From UBA1794 sp031552405 (GTDB taxonomy: Bacteria; Bacteroidota; Bacteroidia; Bacteroidales; Bacteroidaceae), in contig JAVBMN010000010.1 of assembly GCA_031552405.1 (NCBI GenBank), positions 1-64,000 of the forward strand: DNA of 64,000 bases. Reading direction: 5' to 3'. Below, one piece after another: positions 34,818 to 43,000 of this stretch. How positions within the stretch are numbered: position 1 is the first letter of the stretch; each line of letters begins with the position of its first letter. Both the position numbers and the translations under genes were made by a program. Under the pieces are notes generated by a model. That model searched no databases. It was not told where the DNA came from and saw nothing but the letters and a program-made list of their open reading frames with translations.

Positions 34818-35573
34818 ATGAAGAAGTTCCACGTAGCTATAGCCCTGACTGCGTTTCTTGCAGCAGGCAATGCACTGCATGCGCAGAGCGCCAAAGAGTG
34901 TTTCCTGCAAATGCCTGATTCTCTGTTGCCCTATCTCACCAAGGTAAACAAGGAGGATATGCCCGACTTTATCGAAAGTAAAATGGCAGCCAAGGTACGC
35001 AACCGCTTTCAGGGTACGACGGAGATGAAGGAGTTAACTACTGATTATCTGCGCATTGAAACCACTTCAGCCAGCTCCCTGCAACTTAAGCTGCTGCCCC
35101 TTTCCGACGGTACACGCCTCATCGCCATGCTTACCACCGTACAAGGATCCGCTGCCGACAGTAGGGTGCGCTTCTTTACTACCGACTGGAAAGAGTTGTC
35201 TGCCTCAAAGTATCTTTCACTTCCACAGCCGGATCGCTTCATGCTTCCCGTAGGAACACCTCTTCCCAAAGACACCCTACGTACTGCCACCGACGCCGCT
35301 GCTGAAAGCGTAACAACCGAAGAGGAAGGCACCTCCCTTCTTACCGATATGCCGGACAGCCTGACACAAGAATTATACGCCCACGTACTGGAAGGCCTGA
35401 ACGATGCCGTGATGCTGTCATGCCACTTTATCCCGGCAGACCACTCCCTGCGCATATCACTGGAAAGCCCCTTGTACTTAGACGAAAACGAACGAAAAGT
35501 AGCTTATGCTTGCCTGCGTAAGAGCCCCCTGCTGATGAGGTGGGAAAATGACCGCTTTGTGACTGCTGAGTAA
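34818..35573 (+). CDS. Secreted DUF3256-family protein
   Basis: A 251-residue protein with signal peptide MKKFHVAIALTAFLAAGNAL and cleavage near LHAQ. It follows the DUF3256 pattern: FLQMPDSLLPYLTKVNKEDM, then LTTDYLRIETTSASSLQLKL and RVRFFTTDWKEL. The family is restricted to Bacteroidales and has no known function. The C-terminal half (MPDSLTQELYAHVLEGLNDA) repeats part of the pattern. It is a single gene with its own promoter. Confidence 0.85.
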   Translation: MKKFHVAIALTAFLAAGNALHAQSAKECFLQMPDSLLPYLTKVNKEDMPDFIESKMAAKVRNRFQGTTEMKELTTDYLRIETTSASSLQLKLLPLSDGTRLIAMLTTVQGSAADSRVRFFTTDWKELSASKYLSLPQPDRFMLPVGTPLPKDTLRTATDAAAESVTTEEEGTSLLTDMPDSLTQELYAHVLEGLNDAVMLSCHFIPADHSLRISLESPLYLDENERKVAYACLRKSPLLMRWENDRFVTAE

Positions 35574-35677
35574 CCTCACTTAATAAACTAAATCAGATAA
35601 CATGATTCGGAAAAGTATATTATGAGGATTCATCTCTCACTTCTCCGAACGCTTTCGATAGTGAAAGATCCCTCACA

Positions 35678-35711
35678 CAAGTGAGATATGCTTTTGAGCA
35701 TCTATCACTTG
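35678..35711. repeat. Imperfect hairpin downstream of the DUF3256 gene
   Basis: CAAGTGAGATATGC (35678-35691) pairs with GCATCTATCACTTG (35698-35711), 12 of 14 positions. It could end the DUF3256 transcript, but no T-run follows. Confidence 0.4.
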
Positions 35712-35769
35712 TATAAAGCTGTGTAATAGTGGTTTGCGTTTATTAGTGAGAGTGTGAGAAATAAAATAG

Positions 35770-35896
35770 CTGGAGCGCACGAACCGTTAAACTAGTAGGC
35801 ACGAGTTCTTTAACTGCAGCGCTGCGGTTTGGTAATCTCAGGCCTGAGTTTCCCCAACTTCAGGCCTGAGATTCAGGTGGCGGAGGCCTGCGTTTT
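35770..35896. repeat. Dispersed CAGGCCTGAG palindrome element, copy 2
   Basis: This has the same block order as the copy at 24755-24905: GCGCACGAA, GGCACGA, CTGCAG, then CTCAGGCCTGAGTTT and TTCAGGCCTGAGATT, ending GGCCTGCGTTTTC. It fills most of the 35574-35895 gap and runs up to the stop of the next gene. No gene lies in it. Confidence 0.65.
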
Positions 35897-37506
35897 CAGA
35901 GGCTGATTTCTTCCTTCTGCAACACAGTTTCGTAGGGGCTTTTTATCAGGATGTAGTACTTTCCCTGGGGGAGGCTGAGGGGGACTGCCGACTTCTTTCT
36001 GATTATTGTATTCTTTACCGGTACCGCTTCAAAGCCATAGGAATCAAATTCATTCTTATTATATACCATCACCAGAAGCTTCTTGTGCTGGGTAATTTTC
36101 TTTTTCGACAGATCCGACAAGTTAAGGGTGTAGGTGAACTCTGGGGCTGAGGGGATGACCTTCATGTCTTTTGCCTGGAAGTTGTTGTAGGCGATAAGGT
36201 CATAGCTTTCTGACTCTTCCCCTGGGTTATTTACACCCAGATAATCGGCTGATGCGAGTTTTCGGTATACGACAGGCCTTTGAGAGATGGCAAACACTTT
36301 TCCTCCGGATAAGCTATCCAGATGATAGCCCATGAGCTTATTATGTGGAGATTTGTTGAGATGTCCTCCGCCGGACCATACAAATACTTTTGCATCCGGT
36401 TCTTTAGCAAGTATCTTATCATAAATATTTTGAGCCTGTTTATAATTTCGATCCTTTCCGAATTCATCATACGAAACAATCTTGAAACCCATGCGCAATG
36501 CGTTGCGTATCAAGTTACCTGCTACGGGATCTTTTGAGTAGAAGCCGCTTTCCTGAACAGGGTATTTTCGTAAATTCAGTGAATCTTCATTTTCATCAAT
36601 ACACTCCATGGCAAGGTATCTGAAACCGGCGCTATACAGATGTTCCAACAACAGGTCGCCCAAATAACGATGGTTGGCTTGCCAGTGCACTTCGTTGATG
36701 ATCACAATCTGTTGATCGGCAATGCGTGATTTCAGATGTACTATTGCATCTGCATCATTATACTCACAGGTTATGGGAGAGGGAGCTCCAATGTTGAAAA
36801 ACTCTTTCTCCAAAAGGTTGACACTCTCGTAATCTGCCACAAATGAATCATACGTCATCGCAGCCTGCAGCCACATGGGGCGATGATTACCCCGGTATGA
36901 ATATTCATGGAACTTGCCATGTATATCTCGGTAGGCCGACATGTACTCTCCATTATCCTCAGAGAAGAAGGTGGTTACAAAAGGATCACCGGGAAAGGCT
37001 TTCTTATAGTCCTTGCCACTTTGCTGAGTCTCAATACACTGCAACGCGCTTTTGCCTAAGAATTCTATGTATTTATTATTAAAAACTCCAATCGTGTACT
37101 TATCCTCAACCTTTTTACAATTGATCATACTTCTCTTTACAGAGTCAACAATCAGAGTATCTCTCATTGCTACACTGCCGGGAAGGCTGAATAAAGTCAT
37201 TCCTGAAAGCTCTGCAGATGATTTAAACACAAAATTCTCAGGCTTGATATGTATATTGTGCGTAGACATAAGCTTCTTGTAGAATGAAAACTCCTTTTTA
37301 GATATGTAATCACATGTGTTATCATTCAGGTTATTGGCATACAGATGTATGGCAAATTTTAAACTGTCATTTTGATAAACCGGCTGGATAGCTTCCTTTT
37401 CAAAGAAAAACTCGTTCCATTTGCTATATGTTCCGGTATACTCGGTAGGCTTGCATGCATATAATCCTACCAATAAAAGCAGGGAGTAGAGGGATGTTTT
37501 CTTCAT
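35896..37506 (-). CDS. Lipoprotein with an EreA/ChaN-like domain
   Basis: A 536-residue protein from the ATG at 37506 (MKKTSLYSLLLLVGLYAC), with the lipobox cysteine at residue 18. The N-terminal 210 residues match no family I recognise. From about 250 it resembles the erythromycin-esterase/ChaN group: VIINEVHWQANHRYLGDLLL corresponds to the GExH strand, GFRYLAMECID follows, and WSGGGHLNKSP sits where the family has its late histidine. A beta tail of about 110 residues ends the protein. ChaN-type lipoproteins bind haem and EreA hydrolyses lactones. Which applies here is open. It is a single gene. Confidence 0.6.
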   Translation of the reverse strand: MKKTSLYSLLLLVGLYACKPTEYTGTYSKWNEFFFEKEAIQPVYQNDSLKFAIHLYANNLNDNTCDYISKKEFSFYKKLMSTHNIHIKPENFVFKSSAELSGMTLFSLPGSVAMRDTLIVDSVKRSMINCKKVEDKYTIGVFNNKYIEFLGKSALQCIETQQSGKDYKKAFPGDPFVTTFFSEDNGEYMSAYRDIHGKFHEYSYRGNHRPMWLQAAMTYDSFVADYESVNLLEKEFFNIGAPSPITCEYNDADAIVHLKSRIADQQIVIINEVHWQANHRYLGDLLLEHLYSAGFRYLAMECIDENEDSLNLRKYPVQESGFYSKDPVAGNLIRNALRMGFKIVSYDEFGKDRNYKQAQNIYDKILAKEPDAKVFVWSGGGHLNKSPHNKLMGYHLDSLSGGKVFAISQRPVVYRKLASADYLGVNNPGEESESYDLIAYNNFQAKDMKVIPSAPEFTYTLNLSDLSKKKITQHKKLLVMVYNKNEFDSYGFEAVPVKNTIIRKKSAVPLSLPQGKYYILIKSPYETVLQKEEISL

Positions 37507-37532
37507 ACTCAATCGTTTAAGGTTTTGTATAA

Positions 37533-37620
37533 TGGGGCTGTCTCAAAGGTCTAATCCTATTGGGTCTAAGTTACAATCTGAACTTATTTAAAGAACACTT
37601 GGACTTTTGACACAGCCTCA
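37533..37620. mobile_element. 88-base MITE-like remnant with IS-type ends
   Basis: TGGGGCTGTCTCAAAGGTC (37533-37551) and the reverse complement of the last 19 bases (TGAGGCTGTGTCAAAAGTC) agree at 16 of 19 positions. The GGCTGTCTCAAA start is typical of transposon ends in the IS1182 group. There is no ORF inside and no clear target duplication. It lies between the lipoprotein and the second M56 gene. Confidence 0.6.
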
Positions 37621-37654
37621 TCATACGGGGAGATCTGCTTACTTTATCAATACA

Positions 37655-39259
37655 CTAATTGGCCTTTATCGCTGGAGGAGGGGGAGGAACGTCTTTCTTG
37701 ACAGTTCTTAACGGAGGGGGAGGCGGAGCTAAATCAGCCTTTTCCTTGGGTAGAGTAAACTGGATGGGAACATTATAAAAGCTGTGTACATACTGACCAC
37801 TGGAGAATTTCCATTTGGGCATGATACTGACTATACGCAGGGCTTCGGCATCTGTCTCGGAACTGAGGGAGCGGCGCACCGTAGCATTTATAACATCACC
37901 ATCCTTTGTTACCTCAAAACGCACAATAACACTGCCTTGTACACCATCTTGTTTTGCTTTCTCAGGATACTTCAGATGCTGCTCAATGAACTTAAACATA
38001 GCTGCTTTCTTGGCTTCAGCATCTCCTGGGGCATCCCATTGTGCTTCTGCCTGTTCTATTTCTTGTTTCTTGTCAGGGTCTTCTTGCGATGCTTTTTCTT
38101 GTGGGGCATCTGGTGCTTGCTCTGGTGCAAGAGCAATATTGTAATTAACAGCTACCTTCTTATTGCTTGTGGCATTAGCAGAAACATTGCTTGCAAGAGG
38201 TTTGAAACTCTTAAGTTCATCAGCAGTAAGTCCTAATGCTGTAGGATCAGATAAATCAACGTTATCTGCAGAAACCCTCACCACCTTTCCATTCTTTGTG
38301 GCGATGGTATCTCTACGGGCTTCGGTCGAAGCGGGTTCTTCAGTCAGTTGATTGTACATAGTACGTGTGGTACGGGCCACGGTATCAATGTGGCTGAGCA
38401 GTATAAGTATGGCAGCCAGGGGGAGGAACACGCCTGCGTATTTCATCCGTCCGATTCTGTGGGTTCGTTTCTTGTTCATCATAATGATTCTTTTCTTAAT
38501 GGGTAATACATTAAAGTGGTTATAAAGGGACTTCACAGTTTTGTGATGAGTCAGTCCCAACAAATGGTACTGGTAGGCTTTTGTATCATGTCCGGTAGCA
38601 AGAACGCGCTGATCGGCCAGATATTCCAGATTGTGGCGAGCTTCCTGTTTCAGTAAGTGGCTGAAGGGATTCATCCAGCAAAGTATACAATTCAACTCGC
38701 TGAGAATCACATCTAAGGAGTGCCACTGGCGTACATGGGTCCGTTCATGATCCAGTATTTCATCCGTCTCGCGGGTATTCTCCAACATAGAGGGATGTAC
38801 AAAGATCCAGCCAAAGAAGGAAAAAGGACCGCTATCGTCTGTCAGCAAGTGTACTCTTACTCCATTATAATCCCGTACCGGGCTGCGCCATGCCAAACGG
38901 CAGATAACACCCAGTTGCAACAGGAATCGCAACATAAAGAAAAGCACGCCGGCCAGATAGACATACAAGAGCACTTTTCCGGCTAATGCCACAAAAGAGA
39001 TACCTTCATTTTGAACCTCGGCCACCACGGGCTGTGAATACACATTCTCGGCATAAAACACAGCGATTTCCTGTACGGGCTCTTGCTGCTCCATCCAGCC
39101 TTGCAGACTTATCAGGGGATAGAGCCAGGCTACCATCCAAAAGGCAAGCAGGGTAAACCGTCGCAACCGAAAGAAGGTGTCCCGTGTGCAGCACAGGCGG
39201 TAAAAGGCATAAAAGAGTGCCAGTGCCAAGTTGATTTTCAGGAAGTAAGTGAGTTCCAT
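37655..39259 (-). CDS. M56-family (BlaR1/MecR1-like) membrane protease with a C-terminal TonB domain, copy 2
   Basis: A 534-residue inner-membrane protein. Four membrane segments (2-20, 35-52, 90-118 and about 273-292) surround the zinc protease motif HERTH (H171, E172, H175) with a downstream NLEYLADQRVL supplying the third ligand. A low-complexity linker leads to a TonB C-terminal fold (YPEKAKQDGVQGSVIVRFEV, ending VPIQFTLP) and a PPPPPLRTVKKDVPPPPPAI tail. BlaR1 relatives sense signals and cleave BlaI repressors. TonB domains contact outer-membrane receptors, so the hybrid may couple receptor state to repressor cleavage. It is a tandem paralogue of the gene at 39395 but lacks that copy's plug-like segment. 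Confidence 0.85.
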   Translation of the reverse strand: MELTYFLKINLALALFYAFYRLCCTRDTFFRLRRFTLLAFWMVAWLYPLISLQGWMEQQEPVQEIAVFYAENVYSQPVVAEVQNEGISFVALAGKVLLYVYLAGVLFFMLRFLLQLGVICRLAWRSPVRDYNGVRVHLLTDDSGPFSFFGWIFVHPSMLENTRETDEILDHERTHVRQWHSLDVILSELNCILCWMNPFSHLLKQEARHNLEYLADQRVLATGHDTKAYQYHLLGLTHHKTVKSLYNHFNVLPIKKRIIMMNKKRTHRIGRMKYAGVFLPLAAILILLSHIDTVARTTRTMYNQLTEEPASTEARRDTIATKNGKVVRVSADNVDLSDPTALGLTADELKSFKPLASNVSANATSNKKVAVNYNIALAPEQAPDAPQEKASQEDPDKKQEIEQAEAQWDAPGDAEAKKAAMFKFIEQHLKYPEKAKQDGVQGSVIVRFEVTKDGDVINATVRRSLSSETDAEALRIVSIMPKWKFSSGQYVHSFYNVPIQFTLPKEKADLAPPPPPLRTVKKDVPPPPPAIKAN

Positions 39260-39334
39260 AATATAAGGGTATTAGAGGTTGGAGTGTTTTTGGGGTCTTC
39301 CGAAGATAACTTCTGCTCATTGCAGAGAAGGTAA

Positions 39335-39364
39335 GATAGTGTGCCCTCTGATGAACACACTATC
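39335..39364 (-). terminator. Hairpin between the two M56 genes
   Basis: GATAGTGTG (39335-39343) pairs with CACACTATC (39356-39364). There is no clear T-run on the minus strand, so it may attenuate rather than stop transcription. Confidence 0.45.
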
Positions 39365-39394
39365 TCGGTTCACTACTTTATCAATTAACTAATA

Positions 39395-41044
39395 CTATTT
39401 CTTAGCCGGTTCATCAAGCTTGAAAGTGATGGGAAGTACAAAGTAACAGCGCACCACCTTACCGTTCATTTTGCCAGGTATCCATTTGGGCATAATGCTG
39501 ATTACGCGAACGGCCTCGGCATCTGTTTCAGGATCAAGAGAACGGACTATTGTGGGTTCTGCAACAGAGCCGTCTTTCTCTATCTGAAAGCGTACAAATA
39601 CTTTGCCTTGTATCCCTTTTTTTATAGCATTCTCCGGATAGTTCATATTCTCGGCGAGAAACTTATACATAGCAGCATTTTTTTCTCCTTGACCTCCAGG
39701 CACATTCCAACAGGGTTGCTCTTCTACTACACTATAAATCTTATCAGGATCATTGCTCTTGGTCGCTTCTTTCTTTTGGGCACTGACTACTATTGCTTCT
39801 TTTGGGTTTTTGGTAACAAGTTCAATCACTCCGTTTTTGCCGTCTTCGCCATACTTTGCAGTGGCAGCTTCATCCTTAAGAACTGTTACACTCTCAAGCT
39901 GGTTCACATCAAACTTTAGAGCTTTTGCATACTCTTCATTTGTGGCTTTTTCAAAATCAAAGTTTTCTACATTGACTTCCAGTACCCTTCCATCCAGTAC
40001 GACAAGGGGAGCTGCAGATGCCTTAGCCTGCATTACCATAGGTGCTTCAGACACGGGTAGGAGTGCTTCAGGTAGATCCACCGAGGCCGGTGTATGCTCA
40101 GGGGTGCTTACCGGAACCAGCTCCTCAGTAAGCTGAGTGTATACATTCCGAGTGGTACGAGCTACGGTTTCGATGTTGCTGAGCAGCATAAGTGCAGCAG
40201 CCAAGGGGAGAAATACGCCTGCGTACTTCATTTGTCCGATTTTACGGGTACGTTTCTTGTTCATCATAATAATTCTTTTTTTAAGGGGTAATACATTAAA
40301 GTGATTATAAAGGGGGGCTATAGCCTTGTGGTGAGCCAGTCCCAGGAGGTGGTACTGGTAGGTTTTAGTATCGTGACCGGTAGCCAGGACATGTTGGTCG
40401 GCCAGGTATTCCAGATTGTGACGCACCTCCCGTTTCAGCAGATAACTGAAAGGGTTCATCCAACATAGTATACAGTTTAGTTCGCTGAGGATTACATCTA
40501 TAGAGTGCCACTGCTGTACGTGAGTCAGCTCATGATCCAGTATCTCATTCGCTTCACGGGAGTTCTCCAACATGGAGGGATGCACAAAGATCCAGCCAAA
40601 GAAGGAAAAGGGACCGGTATTATCTTTCAACAAATGCACGTTGGCCCCATTATATTCCCGTATGGGTGAGCGCCAGGCCAAGCGGGCTATTGTAGAAAGC
40701 TGTAACAGAAAACGTAACAAGAAGAATACAACTCCAGCCAGATAGAGATACAAGAGTGCCTGACCTGCCAGTGCGGTAAATGAAATACCTTCATTCGGCA
40801 TTTCGGATAGGGTAGGCTCGGCATAGATATTTTCAGCGTACAGCACAGCCAGTTCCTGCACAGGTTTTTGTTGTTGCATCCATCCTTGCATGTTCATCAG
40901 AGGGTAGAGCCACGCCACTGCCCAGAATGCCAGTAGTGTAAACCGGCGCAACCGGAAGAAAGTATCCCGCGTGCAGCACAGGCGGTAAAAGGCGTAAAAG
41001 AGCACCAGCGCCAGGTTGACTTTAAGGAAATAAGCAAGTTCCAT
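39395..41044 (-). CDS. M56-family membrane protease with TonB-plug-like and TonB domains, copy 1
   Basis: A 549-residue protein from the ATG at 41044 (MELAYFLKVN), the same start as its paralogue. A frame open to 41101 overlaps the repressor gene and is less likely. Membrane segments match copy 2, and the zinc motif is HELTH (H171, E172, H175). Between the last membrane helix and the TonB domain (about 467-546) lies a segment like a TonB-receptor plug: PLVVLDGRVLE (346-356) and LESVTVLKDEAATAKYG (383-399), then NGVIELVTKN (404-413). It lies 31 bases after the BlaI-type gene, forming a sensor-repressor pair. Confidence 0.87.
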   Translation of the reverse strand: MELAYFLKVNLALVLFYAFYRLCCTRDTFFRLRRFTLLAFWAVAWLYPLMNMQGWMQQQKPVQELAVLYAENIYAEPTLSEMPNEGISFTALAGQALLYLYLAGVVFFLLRFLLQLSTIARLAWRSPIREYNGANVHLLKDNTGPFSFFGWIFVHPSMLENSREANEILDHELTHVQQWHSIDVILSELNCILCWMNPFSYLLKREVRHNLEYLADQHVLATGHDTKTYQYHLLGLAHHKAIAPLYNHFNVLPLKKRIIMMNKKRTRKIGQMKYAGVFLPLAAALMLLSNIETVARTTRNVYTQLTEELVPVSTPEHTPASVDLPEALLPVSEAPMVMQAKASAAPLVVLDGRVLEVNVENFDFEKATNEEYAKALKFDVNQLESVTVLKDEAATAKYGEDGKNGVIELVTKNPKEAIVVSAQKKEATKSNDPDKIYSVVEEQPCWNVPGGQGEKNAAMYKFLAENMNYPENAIKKGIQGKVFVRFQIEKDGSVAEPTIVRSLDPETDAEAVRVISIMPKWIPGKMNGKVVRCYFVLPITFKLDEPAKK

Positions 41045-41075
41045 AGTAAAGGGTATTAGAGAGGTTGGAGTATTT

Positions 41076-41444
41076 TTAGGATTCTTCTCCGCCACTTTCA
41101 ATCAGGCGGATGATATCTTTGAGTTCTTGAGTAGATATCTTTTGCTCTTTGGCAAAGAAAGAAACCATCTCTTTGTAAGAATTCTCAAAATAGTTGCGCA
41201 CCACACCGCCCATAAAGGTACGGGTATAATCCTCTTGTGCTACGATGGGGTGATACTCATACGTATTGCCCAGGCGGCGTGCTTTCAGGTATCCTTTGCG
41301 TTCCAGATTCTTTACCACAGAGGCCAATGTGGTGTAGGGGGGCTTCGGTTCAGGGTACATTTCAAGGATGTCTTTTACAAAACAAGGAGCCTTCTCCCAG
41401 ATGTAAAGCATTGTTTCTTCTTCTTGCATGGTAAGCTTTTCCAT
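41076..41444 (-). CDS. BlaI/MecI-family transcriptional repressor
   Basis: A 122-residue winged-helix repressor from the ATG at 41444 (MEKLTMQEEETMLYIWEKAP). The recognition-helix region PPYTTLASVVKNLERKGYLK is typical of BlaI. The C-terminal dimerisation part is ARTFMGGVVRNYFENSYKEM-like (TFMGGVVRNYFENSYKEMVS). Such repressors are cut by their partner M56 protease, encoded just downstream. The gene's own promoter lies inside an array of TTACGAA sites, so autoregulation is expected. It is not by itself evidence of beta-lactam resistance, since no beta-lactamase is nearby. Confidence 0.92.
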   Translation of the reverse strand: MEKLTMQEEETMLYIWEKAPCFVKDILEMYPEPKPPYTTLASVVKNLERKGYLKARRLGNTYEYHPIVAQEDYTRTFMGGVVRNYFENSYKEMVSFFAKEQKISTQELKDIIRLIESGGEES

Positions 41445-41467
41445 ATTCTGTAGTATAAATGTTTTCA

Positions 41468-41516
41468 GTTTATTACGAACACTTCGCAAATTTACGAACT
41501 TTTCGTAATAAACAAA
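41468..41516 (-). promoter_or_regulatory. Promoter and palindromic operator of the BlaI-type gene
   Basis: GTTTATTACGAA (41468-41479) is perfectly repeated in inverse at 41502-41513. A third TTACGAA (41492-41498) forms a tight palindrome with the latter (TTACGAA-CTT-TTCGTAA). On the minus strand TTTG (41516-41513), 18 bases and TAAATTTG (41494-41487) form the promoter, so the sites cover it entirely. Confidence 0.82.
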
Positions 41517-41617
41517 CCAGCTTAGTCTTAAATAATGTTATTTGCTGCAATTTTTATGCTTCAGGCGGGAAAAAGTGGGTGTTAAGGCTACGAAAAAGAG
41601 AGAAAGGCTGCGAGAAT

Positions 41618-42205
41618 TCAGCGAGTAGAAGAGAATAAAAGGAAGGATTGCACCACTGCCTCCGCAGTTGGAGCGTGCCAGATAGTGCCCAGAACGGCGG
41701 CACCACCAAATCCTTTGCTGTGCAGATAGGGTATTCGTTGTGGGGTAATACCTCCCAAGGCGATGACTTTTTGATCGATAATACCCTTTGCAGCAGCCTG
41801 GGTGAGGCTATCGTCAGTGTAGGCAGAGTGGTATCCTTCTTTAGAGATACTGTCGAAGATGGGACTAAGAAACACGTAATCCATTGTGGGTTTCCAACGG
41901 GCAGCTTCTTCCAGCGAGTGGCAGGAACAACTCACTCCTCCCTGATAACCTTTGGGGACTTGCGGATGTCTGGCATTGAGATGCACGCCTCTTAAGGGAT
42001 AGCGCAGGGCTAATGCATGATGGTTATGCACCACAATGTGAGGATAGTATTGCTGCGGGATTTTAAGGAGGAGGGCTTCCACTTCCTCTTCCGTAGCGTC
42101 GGGTTTACGCAGGTGGAAGCGTTGTAAGCCTGCTTCAAACAAGGCAGTGATCAGCTGCGCTTCATCCGGAAGGAATTCGGGGTGAGAAATGACGATGATC
42201 TGCAT
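41618..42205 (-). CDS. TenI/ThiE-like thiamine phosphate synthase family protein
   Basis: A 195-residue TIM barrel at the end of the thiamine operon. RFHLRKPDATEEEVEALLLK, IVVHNHHALALRYPLRGVHL, VSCSCHSLEEA, DYVFLSPIFDS and KVIALGGITPQRIPYL follow the ThiE/TenI order. It lacks the full pyrophosphate-binding set seen in the other ThiE (48294), so a TenI-type aromatase or auxiliary role is more likely than a second synthase. It lies 5 bases after thiF. Confidence 0.82.
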   Translation of the reverse strand: MQIIVISHPEFLPDEAQLITALFEAGLQRFHLRKPDATEEEVEALLLKIPQQYYPHIVVHNHHALALRYPLRGVHLNARHPQVPKGYQGGVSCSCHSLEEAARWKPTMDYVFLSPIFDSISKEGYHSAYTDDSLTQAAAKGIIDQKVIALGGITPQRIPYLHSKGFGGAAVLGTIWHAPTAEAVVQSFLLFSSTR

Positions 42206-42210
42206 CGGTG

Positions 42211-42912
42211 TCAGAATTCAAGGGTATGACTTTCCAAAGTGCGGAGGTCGATAGTCCATAGTTTACCACTCAGCGGCTGGTCATAGCCACAGATCAGTTT
42301 GAAGGCTTCGCCTGCTTCTACTGCACCAATCACACCGGGAGTGATACCCACAACGCCTTTGGGAGGGGGAGGAAGGGCAAGGAGGGCTTCTTTGTCGGGG
42401 TACAGGTCTGTTAAGCAGTAGGGCTGATCCCCCCAGTGGAAGACGGAAACCTGTCCGTTCAGTTCACGGATTGCACCATATATATAAGGTACATACAGGT
42501 GTGAACAAGCGGTATCAATAATATAGCGGGTGGCGAAGTTATCACAGCCATCAATTACCATATCATAGTGGCTGATGAGTTCTTCGGCGTTTTCTTCCAT
42601 GAGGCGGAAGGGATAGGCGTGTATTTCCACGGAGGAATTCAGAGCTTGCAGCCGCTCGCGGGCACAGAGGGCTTTGGACTGACCTACCTGCGTTTCAGCA
42701 TACAGCACCTGACGCTGGAGGTTGGTAAGGCTTACCACATCGTCATCGATTAGTCCGATGGCACCTACGCCTGCACCGGCGAGGTAGAGAGCAATGGGGG
42801 AGCCAAGACCGCCCACACCGACAAGGAGCACCTTGGCGGCGGCCAGTTTCTTTTGTCCTTCTTCGCCGATTTCGGGGAGGAGGAGTTGGCGGGAGTATCT
42901 GTTTTCTTCCAT
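42211..42912 (-). CDS. thiF: ThiF/MoeB-family sulfur-carrier adenylyltransferase
   Basis: A 233-residue E1-like enzyme that adenylates the ThiS C-terminus. It has the nucleotide loop VLLVGVGGLGSPIALYLAGA, the DDDVVSLTNLQRQVLY motif and the GCDNFATRYIIDTAC acidic site. The usual two CxxC zinc pairs of ThiF/MoeB are missing: CYRCLFP appears as PYCLTDLYP and the later pair is absent. It starts right next to a REP hairpin pair that separates it from thiH. Confidence 0.92.
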   Translation of the reverse strand: MEENRYSRQLLLPEIGEEGQKKLAAAKVLLVGVGGLGSPIALYLAGAGVGAIGLIDDDVVSLTNLQRQVLYAETQVGQSKALCARERLQALNSSVEIHAYPFRLMEENAEELISHYDMVIDGCDNFATRYIIDTACSHLYVPYIYGAIRELNGQVSVFHWGDQPYCLTDLYPDKEALLALPPPPKGVVGITPGVIGAVEAGEAFKLICGYDQPLSGKLWTIDLRTLESHTLEF

Positions 42913-42920
42913 ACGTTATC

Positions 42921-43000
42921 TTGTAGGGGCGGATTGCATCCGCCCGCTGAATACTATTTGTCTGCTGAATACCGGGCAGATTCAATCCGCCCCTACACAA
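42921..43000. repeat. REP hairpin pair between thiF and thiH
   Basis: Left arm TTGTAGGGGCGGATTGCATC at 42921-42940 with CGCCCG; right arm CGGGCAGATTCAATCCGCCCCTAC ending at 42996. The loop includes CTGAATACTATTT, also found in the pairs at 44128 and 48257. The right arm overlaps the 3' end of thiH and encodes its last four residues and stop. Confidence 0.9.

Noticed and set aside
41076..41444. Beta-lactam resistance locus
   Set aside because: The repressor and M56 proteins resemble BlaI/BlaR1 but there is no beta-lactamase or penicillin-binding protein gene nearby, so resistance is not supported.
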